A stretch of 64,000 nt of DNA from Pseudomonas putida (GTDB lineage Bacteria > Pseudomonadota > Gammaproteobacteria > Pseudomonadales > Pseudomonadaceae), in NCBI RefSeq assembly GCF_030159595.1, contig NZ_BSKJ01000001.1, positions 620,001 through 684,000 on the forward strand. The letters run 5' to 3'. This document shows, piece after piece, positions 10,161 through 19,381 of the stretch (position 1 is its first letter; every line of letters begins with the position of its first letter). Made by a program: the position numbers and the translations under genes. The notes beneath the pieces were generated by a model. The model was given only the letters and a program-made list of their open reading frames with translations, ran no database searches and was not told where the DNA came from.

Positions 10161-11228
10161 ATGGACGACAACAAGAAGCGCGCCTTGGCTGCGGCCCTGG
10201 GTCAGATCGAACGCCAATTCGGTAAAGGTGCGGTCATGCGCATGGGTGACCAGGAGCGTCAAGGCATTCCTGCCATCTCCACCGGCTCCCTGGGCCTGGA
10301 TATCGCCCTTGGCATCGGCGGCCTGCCAAAAGGCCGTATCGTCGAGATCTACGGCCCGGAGTCGTCGGGTAAAACCACGCTGACCCTGTCGGTCATCGCC
10401 GAAGCTCAGAAGAACGGTGCCACCTGCGCCTTCGTCGACGCCGAGCACGCCCTCGACCCTGAGTACGCCGGCAAGCTGGGCGTCAACGTCGACGACCTGC
10501 TGGTTTCGCAGCCGGATACCGGCGAACAAGCCCTGGAAATCACCGACATGCTGGTGCGTTCCAATGCCGTTGACGTGATCATTGTCGACTCCGTGGCCGC
10601 GCTGGTACCGAAGGCCGAGATCGAAGGCGAGATGGGTGACATGCATGTGGGCCTGCAGGCCCGCCTGATGTCCCAGGCGCTGCGCAAGATCACTGGTAAC
10701 ATCAAGAACGCCAACTGCCTGGTCATCTTCATCAACCAGATCCGTATGAAGATCGGCGTGATGTTCGGCAGCCCGGAAACCACCACCGGTGGTAATGCCC
10801 TGAAGTTCTACGCCTCGGTGCGTCTGGACATCCGTCGTACCGGCGCGGTCAAGGAAGGCGACGAGGTGGTCGGCAGCGAAACCCGCGTCAAGATCGTCAA
10901 GAACAAGGTCTCGCCGCCGTTCCGTCAGGCCGAGTTCCAGATTCTTTACGGCAAAGGTATCTACCGTAACGGCGAGATCATTGACCTGGGTGTGTCCCAA
11001 GGTCTGGTCGAGAAATCGGGTGCCTGGTATGCCTACCAAGGCAACAAGATCGGCCAAGGCAAAGCCAACGCTGCCAAGTACCTGGCTGAGAACCCGGCTA
11101 TTGGTGCCGAGATCGAGAAGCAGATTCGTGAGAAGCTGCTGAAAGCGGGCGCTGCTGCTGAAGCCGGCAAAGCTGCAGCAGCTGAAGCCGATGCCGATGA
11201 CATGGCCGACGCTGAAGCCGGTTATTGA
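10161..11228 (+). CDS. recA: Recombinase RecA
   Basis: RecA forms filaments on ssDNA for strand exchange and triggers LexA self-cleavage. The product is 355 residues long. Walker A is [29 protein letters not shown] covers the L2 loop region, and the C-terminal tail is acidic ([13 protein letters not shown]). The start [21 protein letters not shown] at 10161 follows GTGAGGA. The longer upstream in-frame reading is promoter DNA and is rejected. Regulated by the LexA box just upstream; recX follows after 21 nt. Confidence 0.98.
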   Translation: MDDNKKRALAAALGQIERQFGKGAVMRMGDQERQGIPAISTGSLGLDIALGIGGLPKGRIVEIYGPESSGKTTLTLSVIAEAQKNGATCAFVDAEHALDPEYAGKLGVNVDDLLVSQPDTGEQALEITDMLVRSNAVDVIIVDSVAALVPKAEIEGEMGDMHVGLQARLMSQALRKITGNIKNANCLVIFINQIRMKIGVMFGSPETTTGGNALKFYASVRLDIRRTGAVKEGDEVVGSETRVKIVKNKVSPPFRQAEFQILYGKGIYRNGEIIDLGVSQGLVEKSGAWYAYQGNKIGQGKANAAKYLAENPAIGAEIEKQIREKLLKAGAAAEAGKAAAAEADADDMADAEAGY

Positions 11229-11249
11229 TTGCGCGGTAGATAGCCGAAC

Positions 11250-11720
11250 ATGTCCGCCGTACTCGACACCCCCGTCGCCATCCGGCGGACAGCCATGGAC
11301 CTGCTCGCGCGACGTGAGCACGGTCGCGTCGAGCTGACGCGCAAGTTGCGTCAGCGCGGCGCTTCGGATGAACTGATCGAGCCTGAGCTCGACCGGCTCG
11401 CCGAAGAAGGGCTGCTGAGTGAAGCCCGCTACCTCGAAAGCTTCATCCGCTACCGTTCCAGTTCTGGTTATGGCCCTGCGCGCATTCGCGAAGAGCTGGG
11501 CCAGCGTGGTTTGGCGCGTGCGGATATCGACCAGGCATTACGCGAGAGCGAAGTGGATTGGGGGGAGCGATTGCGCGATGTGTGGCAGCGCAAGTTTGCC
11601 GGGCAGCGCCCGCAAGATCCGCGCAGCCGTGCCCAGCAAACCCGGTTTCTGGCTTACCGGGGTTTCCCCATGGACATGATCGGCCGCCTGCTCAGTGGGC
11701 GTGATCTCGACGATTACTGA
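11250..11720 (+). CDS. recX: RecA regulatory protein RecX
   Basis: RecX binds RecA filaments and limits strand exchange. The 156 residues contain three RecX helical repeats, with typical segments [39 protein letters not shown] and [12 protein letters not shown]. It follows recA by 21 nt, so it is probably made from read-through of the SOS-induced transcript. No separate promoter is evident. Confidence 0.94.
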   Translation: MSAVLDTPVAIRRTAMDLLARREHGRVELTRKLRQRGASDELIEPELDRLAEEGLLSEARYLESFIRYRSSSGYGPARIREELGQRGLARADIDQALRESEVDWGERLRDVWQRKFAGQRPQDPRSRAQQTRFLAYRGFPMDMIGRLLSGRDLDDY

Positions 11721-11771
11721 TCGGCCAGTTAGCGCTATTGGGGCGCAAAAATGGCCCCAGGCGACACGTTA

Positions 11772-12890
11772 TCAACTCACCTTCAACGCCTCCCTGGCCC
11801 GCTGCGTGGTATGCATCGGCTGCGGTTTGGCCCAGTTTTCTGGCAGGTTGATGAAGTCCACCAGCTCGCGCAACCGGCCCTGGTCCCTGCCATTGAACGC
11901 GAACGACAAACGGGTCAGGTGGCTGAAGTTACCCACCTCATGCTCAGCGCCGCTATCAGGTTGTTGGTGATACTTGCCACTCAGGCGCAAGTCGGCAAAA
12001 CCTTCCTGGATGTCATACAGCGCTGCTTCGCTGAGCGGGTGGTGCATACGGATCACGAACTGGCTCTTCAGCCAGCGGCTGGAGTGGTAGTTGCTGTAGA
12101 ACTGGTTGATTTCCTCCACCGCCTCGTCGGCACTGTGCACCAAGCGCACCAGCTTCAGATCGCTGGGCAGTATGTAGCGGTTTTCTTCCAGCTGGCGGCT
12201 GATGAAATCCAGGCAGTCTCGCCAGAAACTGCCGCCAGGTGAGTCCAGCAGCACTACCGGCACCAAAGGGCTCTTGCCGGTCTGGATCAGGGTGAGTACT
12301 TCGAGTGCTTCATCCAAGGTGCCGAAACCGCCCGGGCACAGCACCAGGCCATCAGCCTCTTTGACGAAGAACAGCTTGCGGATAAAGAAGAAATGGAAGG
12401 GCAGCAGTTTGTCGGTGCCGCCAACGGTGGGGTTAGCGTGTTGTTCGAAGGGCAGGGTGATGTTGAAGCCCAGGCTATGGTCGCTGCCGGCGCCTTCGTG
12501 GGCCGCCGCCATGATGCCGCCGCCGGCACCGGTGATGACCATCAGGTCGGAGCGCGCCAAGGTGGCGCCTAGCTCGCGGGCCAAGGCGTACATCGGGTGT
12601 TCCAGTGGGGTACGTGCCGAGCCGAACACGGTCACCTTGCGCCGCCCCTTGTAGCGTTGCAGGGTGCGGAACGACTGGTCCAGTTCACGCAGGGCTTGCA
12701 AGGTGATCTTGGCGCTCCAGCGATCGCCGTCGTCATGGGCCATGCGCAGGATGGTCAGCATCATGTCGCGGTACAGCGGCAAGTTGGGGCTGTCGGGTGC
12801 TACCAGTTGCAGTTGTGCGTCGATGTTGCTCAGGTCGATATTGTTATCGCGGAAGTGGCTGAACAGCAGTTCATTCGATTGGTAAGGCAT
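11772..12890 (-). CDS. LOG-family Rossmann-fold protein (nucleotide 5'-monophosphate phosphoribohydrolase-like)
   Basis: LOG proteins hydrolyse nucleoside monophosphates to base and ribose 5-phosphate; some release cytokinins. This 372-residue protein has the LOG core with TVFGSARTP, VITGAGGGIMAAAHEGA (residues 118-134) and the catalytic motif PGGFGTLDE (residues 186-194). N-terminal (about 80 residues) and C-terminal (about 100 residues) extensions lie outside the core. It is shorter than E. coli PpnN, so the exact substrate is unsure. GGAGACGTTGC precedes the ATG. Confidence 0.85.
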   Translation of the reverse strand: MPYQSNELLFSHFRDNNIDLSNIDAQLQLVAPDSPNLPLYRDMMLTILRMAHDDGDRWSAKITLQALRELDQSFRTLQRYKGRRKVTVFGSARTPLEHPMYALARELGATLARSDLMVITGAGGGIMAAAHEGAGSDHSLGFNITLPFEQHANPTVGGTDKLLPFHFFFIRKLFFVKEADGLVLCPGGFGTLDEALEVLTLIQTGKSPLVPVVLLDSPGGSFWRDCLDFISRQLEENRYILPSDLKLVRLVHSADEAVEEINQFYSNYHSSRWLKSQFVIRMHHPLSEAALYDIQEGFADLRLSGKYHQQPDSGAEHEVGNFSHLTRLSFAFNGRDQGRLRELVDFINLPENWAKPQPMHTTQRAREALKVS

Positions 12891-13050
12891 GCAACGTCTC
12901 CTTCTGCACCAATACCCATGACCTCAATCTAGACCCTCGCGACCGATTGTGCCGGGCTGTTTGGCACAACCGCCGGTCGGCCAGCCGCCAGCGGCAGCAG
13001 GGGTTTGGTTAACTGGTGAAGTGAAACGTGTCGATGCAGGAGGTGGCGGT

Positions 13051-13260
13051 ATGCATCGCTTGACCATCGAAGTGGACCGGCGGCTTTATCAGCAGCTGGA
13101 AAGTGCGGCCCAAGTGCATCACCTGAGCCTGGAGGCCGAGTGCCGGCGCAGGTTGGCGGGGGGCGAGTGCCAGTCGCGCTACTTGCAGGCGTTACTGGCC
13201 GATATGCGCGCCGATGCCGCCGAGGGGCGCTGGCGCGCCCGCGAGGACGAGAAGGTATAA
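13051..13260 (+). CDS. Small ribbon-helix-helix-like protein (69 residues)
   Basis: A 69-residue protein starting MHRLTIEVDRRLYQQLESAA, a beta-strand-then-helix pattern like the Arc/MetJ ribbon-helix-helix DNA-binding fold. The second half is charged (RRRLAGGE, RWRAREDEKV). The strong ribosome site GGAGGTGGCGGT sits directly before ATG 13051; an in-frame read upstream to 12949 has no such site. There is no toxin partner beside it. The next gene is convergent, 10 nt away. The role is unknown, possibly a transcription factor or an orphan antitoxin-like regulator. Confidence 0.7.
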   Translation: MHRLTIEVDRRLYQQLESAAQVHHLSLEAECRRRLAGGECQSRYLQALLADMRADAAEGRWRAREDEKV

Positions 13261-13270
13261 CTCGCTGCTG

Positions 13271-13690
13271 TTACTTTTTCTTGTTGCCGGCCACGCAACT
13301 GGCGCTGTCGAAGGCTTGATCCATGATTGGCTGGTTGGTCTTGTAGACCGTGAAGCGGTAGACCATGACCGCGCCTTTGGACATCAGGTTGCGGAAACCG
13401 CTGTTGCGGCAGACGCTGTCACCCAGCTGGCTGCGAACCTGTTCCGGGTTGGCCTGCATGCGCTCGGCGTGGCTCTGGCGTACGCTCAGATGGTTGATCA
13501 GCGCCTTGCCTTCAACGGTGTAGCCTTGGTCGAGGATGTCCTCGTTGATGGCGCGCGGGGTGCCCACGCTGCTTTCTCTGGCGACCTTCTGCAGCGTCTT
13601 GTTCAGGTCATAGTCCTGCTTGGAAGCCGCCTGGGCTGCCAGGGGCAGGGCGAGCAACAGGCTCAGGGCGGGGACGATAAGGCGCAGCAT
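13271..13690 (-). CDS. Secreted or periplasmic protein of the PA3611 type (unknown function)
   Basis: A 139-residue protein with a clear signal peptide (MLRLIVPALSLLLALPLAAQA-A). The mature part has two cysteines (DSVCRN, SASCVAG) that could form a disulfide. Position between the LOG/RHH genes and the polyamine or DTW region matches P. aeruginosa PA3611, annotated as a quorum-sensing-regulated virulence-factor-like protein. That link rests on context and general resemblance. The start at 13690 is preceded by CCAGGAGAG; a longer frame to 13726 would bury the signal peptide. Confidence 0.75.
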   Translation of the reverse strand: MLRLIVPALSLLLALPLAAQAASKQDYDLNKTLQKVARESSVGTPRAINEDILDQGYTVEGKALINHLSVRQSHAERMQANPEQVRSQLGDSVCRNSGFRNLMSKGAVMVYRFTVYKTNQPIMDQAFDSASCVAGNKKK

Positions 13691-13907
13691 GAATCTCTCC
13701 TGGTTCGATGACTGGCGCTTTGACATGCGCGGGTCGACGGCGTTCCGTAAAACCGCACGGCATGAGGTGATGGCGCGGTAAAGCGTCGATTATAAAGAGC
13801 GCCTTGCCACCTGCACAGCAAATGCCCCCTGTTCTGGTAGACTTGGCGTCTTGTTTTTTCCGAGTCATCCCAGTGTCGATTTCCGTTCCGTCCAGAGGCT
13901 TGCCGGC

Positions 13908-14618
13908 ATGAGCCACGCGGTAGCGCGCCTGCGCGCCGAGCGCCTGGCCCGCAGTATCAAACCTTTCATCGCCCGTGGCTCGCGTGCCGAGCGCTGCCCG
14001 GATTGCCGGGTCATTGCCACCCATTGCCTGTGCGCCTGGAAACCCCGGGTGCAGGCAGAGTCAGGCGTGTGCCTGCTGATGCACGACACCGAGCCGTTGA
14101 AGCCCACCAACACCGGCTGGCTGATTGCCGACCTGATCGAAGACACGTCAGCCTTCGGCTGGTTGCGCACCTCGGTCGACGAGCGTTTGCTGGCCTTGCT
14201 GGACGACCCGTGCTGGCAGCCCTACATCGTCTTCCCAGGCGAGTTCGTGGCCGAGCAGCGGGTGGTCACCGAGGTGGTGCGTGAGCCGGGCAAGCGCCCG
14301 CTGTTCATCCTGCTGGATGCCACCTGGACCGAAGCGCGCAAGATGTTTCGCAAAAGCCCGTACCTGGACCGTTTCCCGGTGTTGAGCCTGCAGGCCGAGC
14401 AGATGTCGCGCTACCGCCTGAGGCGCTCCAAGCGTGACGATCACTTCTGTACGGCAGAAGTGGCCGCCATGTGCCTTGACCTTGCCGGTGACAGCACGGC
14501 TTCGCAGGCGCTGGATGCCTATCTGGATGTGTTCAGCCTGCATTACCTGAGCGGTAAGCGGCGTCTGCCCCTGGACGAGCAGGACGACACTCACCAACGT
14601 TTGCATACCTTCCTATAG
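13908..14618 (+). CDS. DTW-domain protein, probable tRNA-uridine aminocarboxypropyltransferase
   Basis: DTW enzymes such as E. coli TapT (YfiP) transfer the 3-amino-3-carboxypropyl group of SAM to tRNA uridine (acp3U). The 236-residue protein begins with a zinc-type cysteine set C30, C33, C40, C42 in CPDCRVIATHCLC. It carries the defining D-x-T-W motif as DATW at 137-140 in LLDATWTEARKM. MSRYRLRRSKRDDHFCTAE near the C terminus is also family-typical. ATG 13908 has AGAGG 9 nt upstream; the longer frame from 13851 is not supported. Confidence 0.85.
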   Translation: MSHAVARLRAERLARSIKPFIARGSRAERCPDCRVIATHCLCAWKPRVQAESGVCLLMHDTEPLKPTNTGWLIADLIEDTSAFGWLRTSVDERLLALLDDPCWQPYIVFPGEFVAEQRVVTEVVREPGKRPLFILLDATWTEARKMFRKSPYLDRFPVLSLQAEQMSRYRLRRSKRDDHFCTAEVAAMCLDLAGDSTASQALDAYLDVFSLHYLSGKRRLPLDEQDDTHQRLHTFL

Positions 14619-14797
14619 TCCAAGGGGCACGACCCCTGCTTTGGTTCATAATGACGGAGCTGGCAGCCAGGGTGGGCGAGACGGCAGGGCGATTGGCTTG
14701 ACCATCCTTGACCGTGCTCGGCATCCTTGGCGCCGATTCCCCGCCGGGCGCTTCTCTTACCCCTGAGTGCCTGGCACAGAACAGGATCCTTAGATCG

Positions 14798-15448
14798 ATG
14801 GCCACTTACGAAATCCTGATTGCCGATGACCACCCACTGTTTCGTGGCGCCCTGCGCCAGGCCGTTACCCTCGGCCTGGGCCCGGATGTACGCCTGGTCG
14901 AAGTCGCGAGCATTGCCGAGCTGGAAACCCGACTGAGCGAGAAAGCCGACTGGGACTTGGTGCTGCTGGACTTGAACATGCCGGGTGCCTACGGTTTTTC
15001 CGGGCTGGTGCTGCTGCGTGGGCAATACCCGCAGATCCCCGTGGTGATGGTTTCGGCGCAGGAAGAGGCCGCCGTGGTGGTCAAGTCGCGTGAGTTTGGT
15101 GCCAGTGGCTTCATTCCCAAATCCAGCACCCTGGAAGTGATCCAGGATGCCGTGCGCAAGGTGCTCGATGGTGAGGTCTGGTGGCCGCCACAGGCGTTCG
15201 AGAAGGTTGATGTCTCGGCCGAGGCCAAGGCCGCCAGCGAAGGCCTGGCCAGCCTCACACCGCAGCAGTTCCGCGTGCTGACCATGGTCTGCGAAGGCCT
15301 GCTGAACAAGCAGATCGCATATGAGCTGAGCGTTTCCGAGGCCACCATCAAGGCCCATGTGACCGCGATCTTCCGCAAGCTGGGTGTGCGTACCCGCACC
15401 CAGGCCGCGCTGCTGCTGCAACAACTTGAATCGGTTGCCAGCAACTGA
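14798..15448 (+). CDS. erdR: LuxR-type orphan response regulator ErdR
   Basis: In Pseudomonas, ErdR (PA3604 in P. aeruginosa) controls acetate and ethanol utilisation, notably acsA. The receiver domain is residues 5-120, with the acidic pocket D10/D11, the phosphoacceptor D58 in LLDLNMPG and K107-like PKSSTLE. The C-terminal LuxR/FixJ helix-turn-helix is LTPQQFRVLTMVCEGLLNKQ and SVSEATIKAHVTAIFRKLGV. There is no histidine kinase next to it. The identification rests on domain structure plus the conserved position beside dgkA. ATG 14798 follows AGGATCC. Confidence 0.82.
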   Translation: MATYEILIADDHPLFRGALRQAVTLGLGPDVRLVEVASIAELETRLSEKADWDLVLLDLNMPGAYGFSGLVLLRGQYPQIPVVMVSAQEEAAVVVKSREFGASGFIPKSSTLEVIQDAVRKVLDGEVWWPPQAFEKVDVSAEAKAASEGLASLTPQQFRVLTMVCEGLLNKQIAYELSVSEATIKAHVTAIFRKLGVRTRTQAALLLQQLESVASN

Positions 15449-15521
15449 CTGCGCGTGGCTTCACGCTTTTTTGACCCGTGCCGGTCTAGTCTGCTGGCCT
15501 TTCCGCTGTGAAGTGACTCAC

Positions 15522-15887
15522 ATGACATCGCCATTCAAGGGCCAGACCGGCCTCAAACGCATTTTCAACGCCGCCGGCTACTCGCTGGACGGTCTGCGCG
15601 CCGCCTTCAAGGGAGAGGCCGCGTTCCGCCAGCTGGTGCTGCTCAACGTGCTGCTGATCCCGATTGCCTTCTGGTTGCCGGTCAGCCGTGCGGAACGGGC
15701 AATCATGATTGCGGTGTGCCTGTTGGGCTTGATCGTCGAGTTGTTCAACTCGGCGGTGGAAGCGGCCATCGACCGCATCTCGCTGGAACGCCACCCCCTG
15801 TCGAAAAACGCCAAGGACATGGGCAGCGCCGCACAACTGGTGGCACTGACCATGGTGGCGCTGGTCTGGGGCGTGATCCTGCTTTAA
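15522..15887 (+). CDS. dgkA: Diacylglycerol kinase
   Basis: DgkA phosphorylates diacylglycerol released during membrane-derived glucan or LPS modification and returns it to phospholipid synthesis. This inner-membrane protein has 121 residues. The N terminus is amphipathic (GLRAAFKGEAAFRQ) and three hydrophobic helices follow. The catalytic segment is ELFNSAVEAAIDRIS, containing the family glutamate and asparagine. The stop overlaps that of the convergent finR by 3 nt. Confidence 0.95.
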   Translation: MTSPFKGQTGLKRIFNAAGYSLDGLRAAFKGEAAFRQLVLLNVLLIPIAFWLPVSRAERAIMIAVCLLGLIVELFNSAVEAAIDRISLERHPLSKNAKDMGSAAQLVALTMVALVWGVILL

Positions 15888-16810
15888 GCAATCGGCGGCA
15901 GCACGATTTCATCACTGCGGGTATAGCCCGCAGTGAAGTTGCGGCACAGGTCGAGAAACTCCCGCATGGCGGAGGTCTGGTACTTCTGCTTGTGCCAGAT
16001 GAAGTAGAACTGGCGCATCAGGTCCAGCTCTGGTGTTTCCACTGCTACCAGGCTGCCCCGGCGGAAGGCGTCACGCAGGGCCAGGCGCGAAATGCAGCCG
16101 ATACCCAGGCCTGACTCCACGGCGCGCTTGATGGCTTCGGTGTGTTCCAGCTCCAGGCGGATATTGAGGTTGGCGCGGTGATGGCGCATGGCCTGGTCGA
16201 AGGTCAGGCGCGTGCCCGAGCCTTGCTCGCGCAAGATCCACGCCTCTTGCGACAGGCTTTCAATATCCGCGCGGCCCAACTTGGCCAGCGGATGCTGTGG
16301 CGCGCAGAACACCACCAACTCGTCCTCGACCCACGGCTGTACCTCCAGGTCCGGGTGGTTGCAGTCGCCTTCGATTAGACCCAGATCAATTTCGTAGTGC
16401 GCCACCTGTTGCACGATATGCGCAGTGTTCTGTACATGCAGCTTCACCTGGCTTTCCGGGTGGGTCTGCATGAAGCTGCCGATCAACAGGGTGGCCAGGT
16501 AGTTGCCGATGGTCAGTGTGGCGCCGACCGCCAGCGAGCCGAAACCGGACTTGCCATTGAGCAGGTCTTCGATTTCTTTCGCCTGGTCGAGCAGGGCCAC
16601 CGCCTGCGGCAGCAGTTGATGGCCCAAGGCGTTGAGGGCCAGTCGCTTCCCGGCACGGTCGAACAACTGGCAGCTCGATTGCCGCTCCAGTTCGGTGATG
16701 GACGTGCTGGCGGCCGACTGCGACAACGCCAGCAGGCTAGCGGCCCGAGAGACGCTTTGATGCTGGGCGACGGCGACGAAGACCTGTAGTTGACGAAGTG
16801 TGAATCGCAT
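15884..16810 (-). CDS. finR: LysR-type regulator FinR
   Basis: FinR activates the divergent fpr gene in response to superoxide and other stress in P. putida. The protein has 308 residues: an N-terminal LysR helix-turn-helix (MRFTLRQLQVFVAVAQHQSV, then SRAASLLALSQSAAS) and a C-terminal co-inducer domain. A longer in-frame start at 17002 would run through the fpr coding region and is rejected. The 118-bp gap to fpr contains the shared control region. The end overlaps the dgkA stop by 4 nt. Confidence 0.9.
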   Translation of the reverse strand: MRFTLRQLQVFVAVAQHQSVSRAASLLALSQSAASTSITELERQSSCQLFDRAGKRLALNALGHQLLPQAVALLDQAKEIEDLLNGKSGFGSLAVGATLTIGNYLATLLIGSFMQTHPESQVKLHVQNTAHIVQQVAHYEIDLGLIEGDCNHPDLEVQPWVEDELVVFCAPQHPLAKLGRADIESLSQEAWILREQGSGTRLTFDQAMRHHRANLNIRLELEHTEAIKRAVESGLGIGCISRLALRDAFRRGSLVAVETPELDLMRQFYFIWHKQKYQTSAMREFLDLCRNFTAGYTRSDEIVLPPIA

Positions 16811-16826
16811 ATCGATATAACCGATA
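16810..16826. promoter_or_regulatory. Possible FinR operator in the finR-fpr gap
   Basis: TATCG-N7-CGATA (16810-16826) is an inverted repeat touching the finR start codon. A second inverted pair, ATATC (16831-16835) and GATAT (16854-16858), lies closer to fpr. The positions suit LysR autoregulation and activation of fpr. The assignment is inferred from position and symmetry only. Confidence 0.4.
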
Positions 16827-16928
16827 ACACATATCTTGATAATCCAGTTAACAGATATTGTCGCTGCCCCTAAACTATCGCGCAACTGCGCGTTTTGCGC
16901 GCCGCGTTTTTCTTCAGGAGCCCCATCG

Positions 16929-17708
16929 ATGAGCAACATGAACCACGAACGTGTCCTCAGTGTGCACCACTGGAACGACACCCTGTTCAGCTTCAAGTGC
17001 ACCCGCGACCCGGGCCTGCGCTTCGAGAACGGTCAGTTCGTGATGATCGGCTTGCAGCAGGAAAGCGGCCGTCCGCTCATGCGTGCCTATTCCATCGCTT
17101 CGCCGAACTGGGAGGAGCACCTGGAGTTCTTCAGCATCAAGGTGCCGGACGGCCCGCTGACCTCGCAGCTGCAACACCTGAAGGAAGGCGATGAGATCAT
17201 CATCAGCAAGAAGCCTACCGGCACCCTGGTGCTTGACGACCTGAACCCCGGCAAGCACCTGTACCTGCTGAGCACCGGCACTGGCCTGGCGCCGTTCATG
17301 AGCGTCATCCAGGACCCGGAAACCTACGAGCGCTTCGAAAAAGTGATCCTGGTGCACGGCGTGCGCTATGTGAACGAAGTGGCTTACCGCGAGTTCATCA
17401 CCGAGCACCTGCCGCAGAACGAGTTCTTCGGTGAGTCGGTTCGCGACAAGCTGATCTACTACCCGACCGTGACCCGCGAGCCGTTCGAGAACCAGGGTCG
17501 CCTGACCGACCTGATGCGCAGCGGCAAGCTGTTCAGCGACATCGGCCTGCCACCGATCAACCCGCAGGACGACCGTGCGATGATCTGCGGCAGCCCGAGC
17601 ATGCTCGACGAGACCAGTGAAGTGCTGGACAGCTTCGGCCTGAAGGTCTCCGCCCGCATGCGCGAGCCGGGTGACTACCTGATCGAGCGAGCTTTCGTCG
17701 AGAAGTAA
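16929..17708 (+). CDS. fpr: Ferredoxin--NADP(+) reductase
   Basis: A bacterial-type FAD enzyme of 259 residues that moves electrons between NADPH and ferredoxin or flavodoxin. The FAD-binding motif RAYSIASPNWEE is near residue 55, the NADP(H) domain starts at LLSTGTGLAPFMSV, and the C terminus ends in ERAFVEK, typical of subclass I bacterial FNRs. CAGGAG precedes ATG 16929. It is divergent from finR, its probable activator, and followed by a strong terminator. Confidence 0.96.
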   Translation: MSNMNHERVLSVHHWNDTLFSFKCTRDPGLRFENGQFVMIGLQQESGRPLMRAYSIASPNWEEHLEFFSIKVPDGPLTSQLQHLKEGDEIIISKKPTGTLVLDDLNPGKHLYLLSTGTGLAPFMSVIQDPETYERFEKVILVHGVRYVNEVAYREFITEHLPQNEFFGESVRDKLIYYPTVTREPFENQGRLTDLMRSGKLFSDIGLPPINPQDDRAMICGSPSMLDETSEVLDSFGLKVSARMREPGDYLIERAFVEK

Positions 17709-17726
17709 GGCGCAGGCTGTTATGAA

Positions 17727-17754
17727 AAAGGCGACCCTTGGGTCGCCTTTCTTA
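17727..17754 (+). terminator. Rho-independent terminator of fpr
   Basis: AAAGGCGACCC (17727-17737) pairs perfectly with GGGTCGCCTTT (17740-17750), followed by CTT. It lies 18 nt after the fpr stop. Confidence 0.9.
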
Positions 17755-17776
17755 TGCCTGGAGGTTTTGTATCGCC

Positions 17777-17882
17777 TGTACCGGCCCTTTCGCGGGCAAG
17801 CCCGCTCCCACAGGGATATCACAGGGCCTGGGTCAGTGATATCCCTGTGGGAGCGGGCTTGCCCGCGAAAGGGCCGGCACAG
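17777..17882. repeat. REP palindrome pair
   Basis: Two REP units in inverted orientation. The arm with CTTTCGCGGGCAAGCCCGCT and GGGATATC is mirrored by the second arm, so the whole element can form one long cruciform. The core GCGGGCAAGCCCGC matches the P. putida REP family. It sits between the convergent ends of fpr and sprT. Confidence 0.9.
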
Positions 17883-17894
17883 AAAACACACAAT

Positions 17895-18389
17895 CTATTC
17901 GACACGCGTCTCGCCGCTGTAGACCAGAATCTCCCGGCACCGCTTGCACAGGTACCGTCGCCCCTGGCGCACCAACTTGTGCCGCTGCGCCGTAAACGGG
18001 AAATCACCCTGCGGGCACGGGCAACGGTAGATGTAGCGGGTCACCACACGCCGTTGAACTTCATAGTTATGACAACGATTGGGCGGCAGTTCGTACACCC
18101 CGCGCATGATCAGTTGCCACTCTTCGCCATGGGCCTGGATGCGGTCGCCAAACAATTGGTGGGCCACCAGGTGTGCCACTTCGTGGGCCACGGTCTGGCG
18201 CAGGAAGTCTTCCTGGTTTTGCTGGTAGAGCTGCAGGTTGAAGCGCAGCAGGTTCTCGTGCAGGTGGGCGACCCCGGCTTTTTGCCCGCGCAGCTTGAAG
18301 CTGACTTCCGGGCGCGGGAAGGGGCGTTTGAAGAAAGTTTCGGCTTGCTGGTAACAGGTTTCGACGCGTTGTCTGAGCAGCTCGGGCAT
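17895..18389 (-). CDS. sprT: SprT-family zinc metalloprotease-like protein
   Basis: SprT proteins resemble the SPRTN zinc-protease fold; the cellular role in bacteria is unclear. The 164-residue protein has the zinc-binding HExxH motif as HEVAH (H69, E70, H73). A C-terminal zinc ribbon is visible as YRCPCPQGDF with CKRCREILVYSGE. The ATG at 18389 has AGGAG 12 nt upstream; longer in-frame starts (18449, 18416) are possible. The REP pair lies just beyond its stop. Confidence 0.88.
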   Translation of the reverse strand: MPELLRQRVETCYQQAETFFKRPFPRPEVSFKLRGQKAGVAHLHENLLRFNLQLYQQNQEDFLRQTVAHEVAHLVAHQLFGDRIQAHGEEWQLIMRGVYELPPNRCHNYEVQRRVVTRYIYRCPCPQGDFPFTAQRHKLVRQGRRYLCKRCREILVYSGETRVE

Positions 18390-18463
18390 GGCGGGGTGGT
18401 TCTCCTGACCGGGCATTATGCCGTAACCGCAGGTGGGGTGCCGAGCCATCGGTCAGCGCAACG

Positions 18464-18491
18464 CCGAAGGCCGCCTTGCGGCGGCCTTCGG
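18464..18491 (-). terminator. Hairpin between sprT and the Yip1-family gene
   Basis: CCGAAGGCCGCC (18464-18475) pairs with GGCGGCCTTCGG (18480-18491), a very stable stem 30 nt beyond the Yip1 gene stop. The U-run on the minus strand is poor, so termination is only probable. Confidence 0.5.
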
Positions 18492-18520
18492 TTGATGCCC
18501 CTGTGTTGGTTGAATCTGTT

Positions 18521-19120
18521 CTAGTTGGTGTAGACGGGCCCCACGCCCAGTCCCCAGATAATCACCGTGGCGGCCATGATCGCCACCAGCACCACAAGGC
18601 CTACCGCCAGCACGGAACTGGAGAACAGGAAGCCTTCGTCGGGCGGTATGTTCATGAACGTCGGCAAGCCGACATACAGCAGGTACACCGTGTAGCAGAT
18701 GGCGGCAGTGCCGATCAGCATGCCCAGCCACAAGTGCGGGTACAGCGCCGCCAGGCCGCCGATGAACAGGGGGGTGGCGGTGTAGGTGGCAAACGCGATG
18801 CACTGTGCCATGGACGGGTTGGCGTCGTAGGTACGGGCCATCCAGTGGATGAACGCGCCCATTACCGCCACTCCGGCCAGCATCGCCAGGTACGACATGA
18901 TGCTCATCCAGATGGCGCTTTCCATGGTCAGCATCACGGCTGGCCGGTCGCCGATCACCCAGCCGACCTGGGTGGTGCCGATAAACGCGGAAACGGCGGG
19001 GATCGCCGCCAGGATCAAGGTATGCGTCAGGTACATGTGGCTGATGGTTTCTTCTTCGCCACGAATCTCCCGCCATTCCTGGTCAGGATGGGTAAACAGC
19101 CCCACAACGTGATGAATCAT
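18521..19120 (-). CDS. Yip1-family inner-membrane protein
   Basis: A 199-residue integral membrane protein with five predicted hydrophobic segments. Examples are LILAAIPAVSAFIG, SYLAMLAGVAVMGAFIHW, FATYTATPLFIGGLAAL, LWLGMLIGTAAICYTVYLLY and SSVLAVGLVVLVAIMAATVI. The PF04893 (Yip1) pattern includes the N-terminal HPDQEW and the internal YTATPLFI. The function in bacteria is unknown. GAGGAG lies 7 nt before ATG 19120; the longer frame from 19168 lacks such a site. Confidence 0.82.
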   Translation of the reverse strand: MIHHVVGLFTHPDQEWREIRGEEETISHMYLTHTLILAAIPAVSAFIGTTQVGWVIGDRPAVMLTMESAIWMSIMSYLAMLAGVAVMGAFIHWMARTYDANPSMAQCIAFATYTATPLFIGGLAALYPHLWLGMLIGTAAICYTVYLLYVGLPTFMNIPPDEGFLFSSSVLAVGLVVLVAIMAATVIIWGLGVGPVYTN

Positions 19121-19381
19121 GCCGTCACTCCTCTCAATGTTGCCAAACGCCCCCCAGATGGAGCGCAAGCGGCCCGAGGCCCGAACACCAAAGCAAGCGG
19201 TAATGTGGCCTTATCTCGCAGTATAGGAAGCCGTTACCGGCACAAATCGGGCTTTTTAGAGCAAATTGCGCTGTCGGTCGCGCTGTTGATTACATTGAAG
19301 TCTTTATCGGAATGCCTACAGCGGCGCTGAGTTTGTGCGTAAAATAGCCGCCTTTTGTCACACCTCGCGGATTCAAGCGCT

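Noticed and set aside
19270..19300. Possible Anr/Fnr box upstream of ttcA
   Set aside because: TTGATTACATTGAAG does not have the ATCAA right half of the consensus TTGAT-N4-ATCAA.
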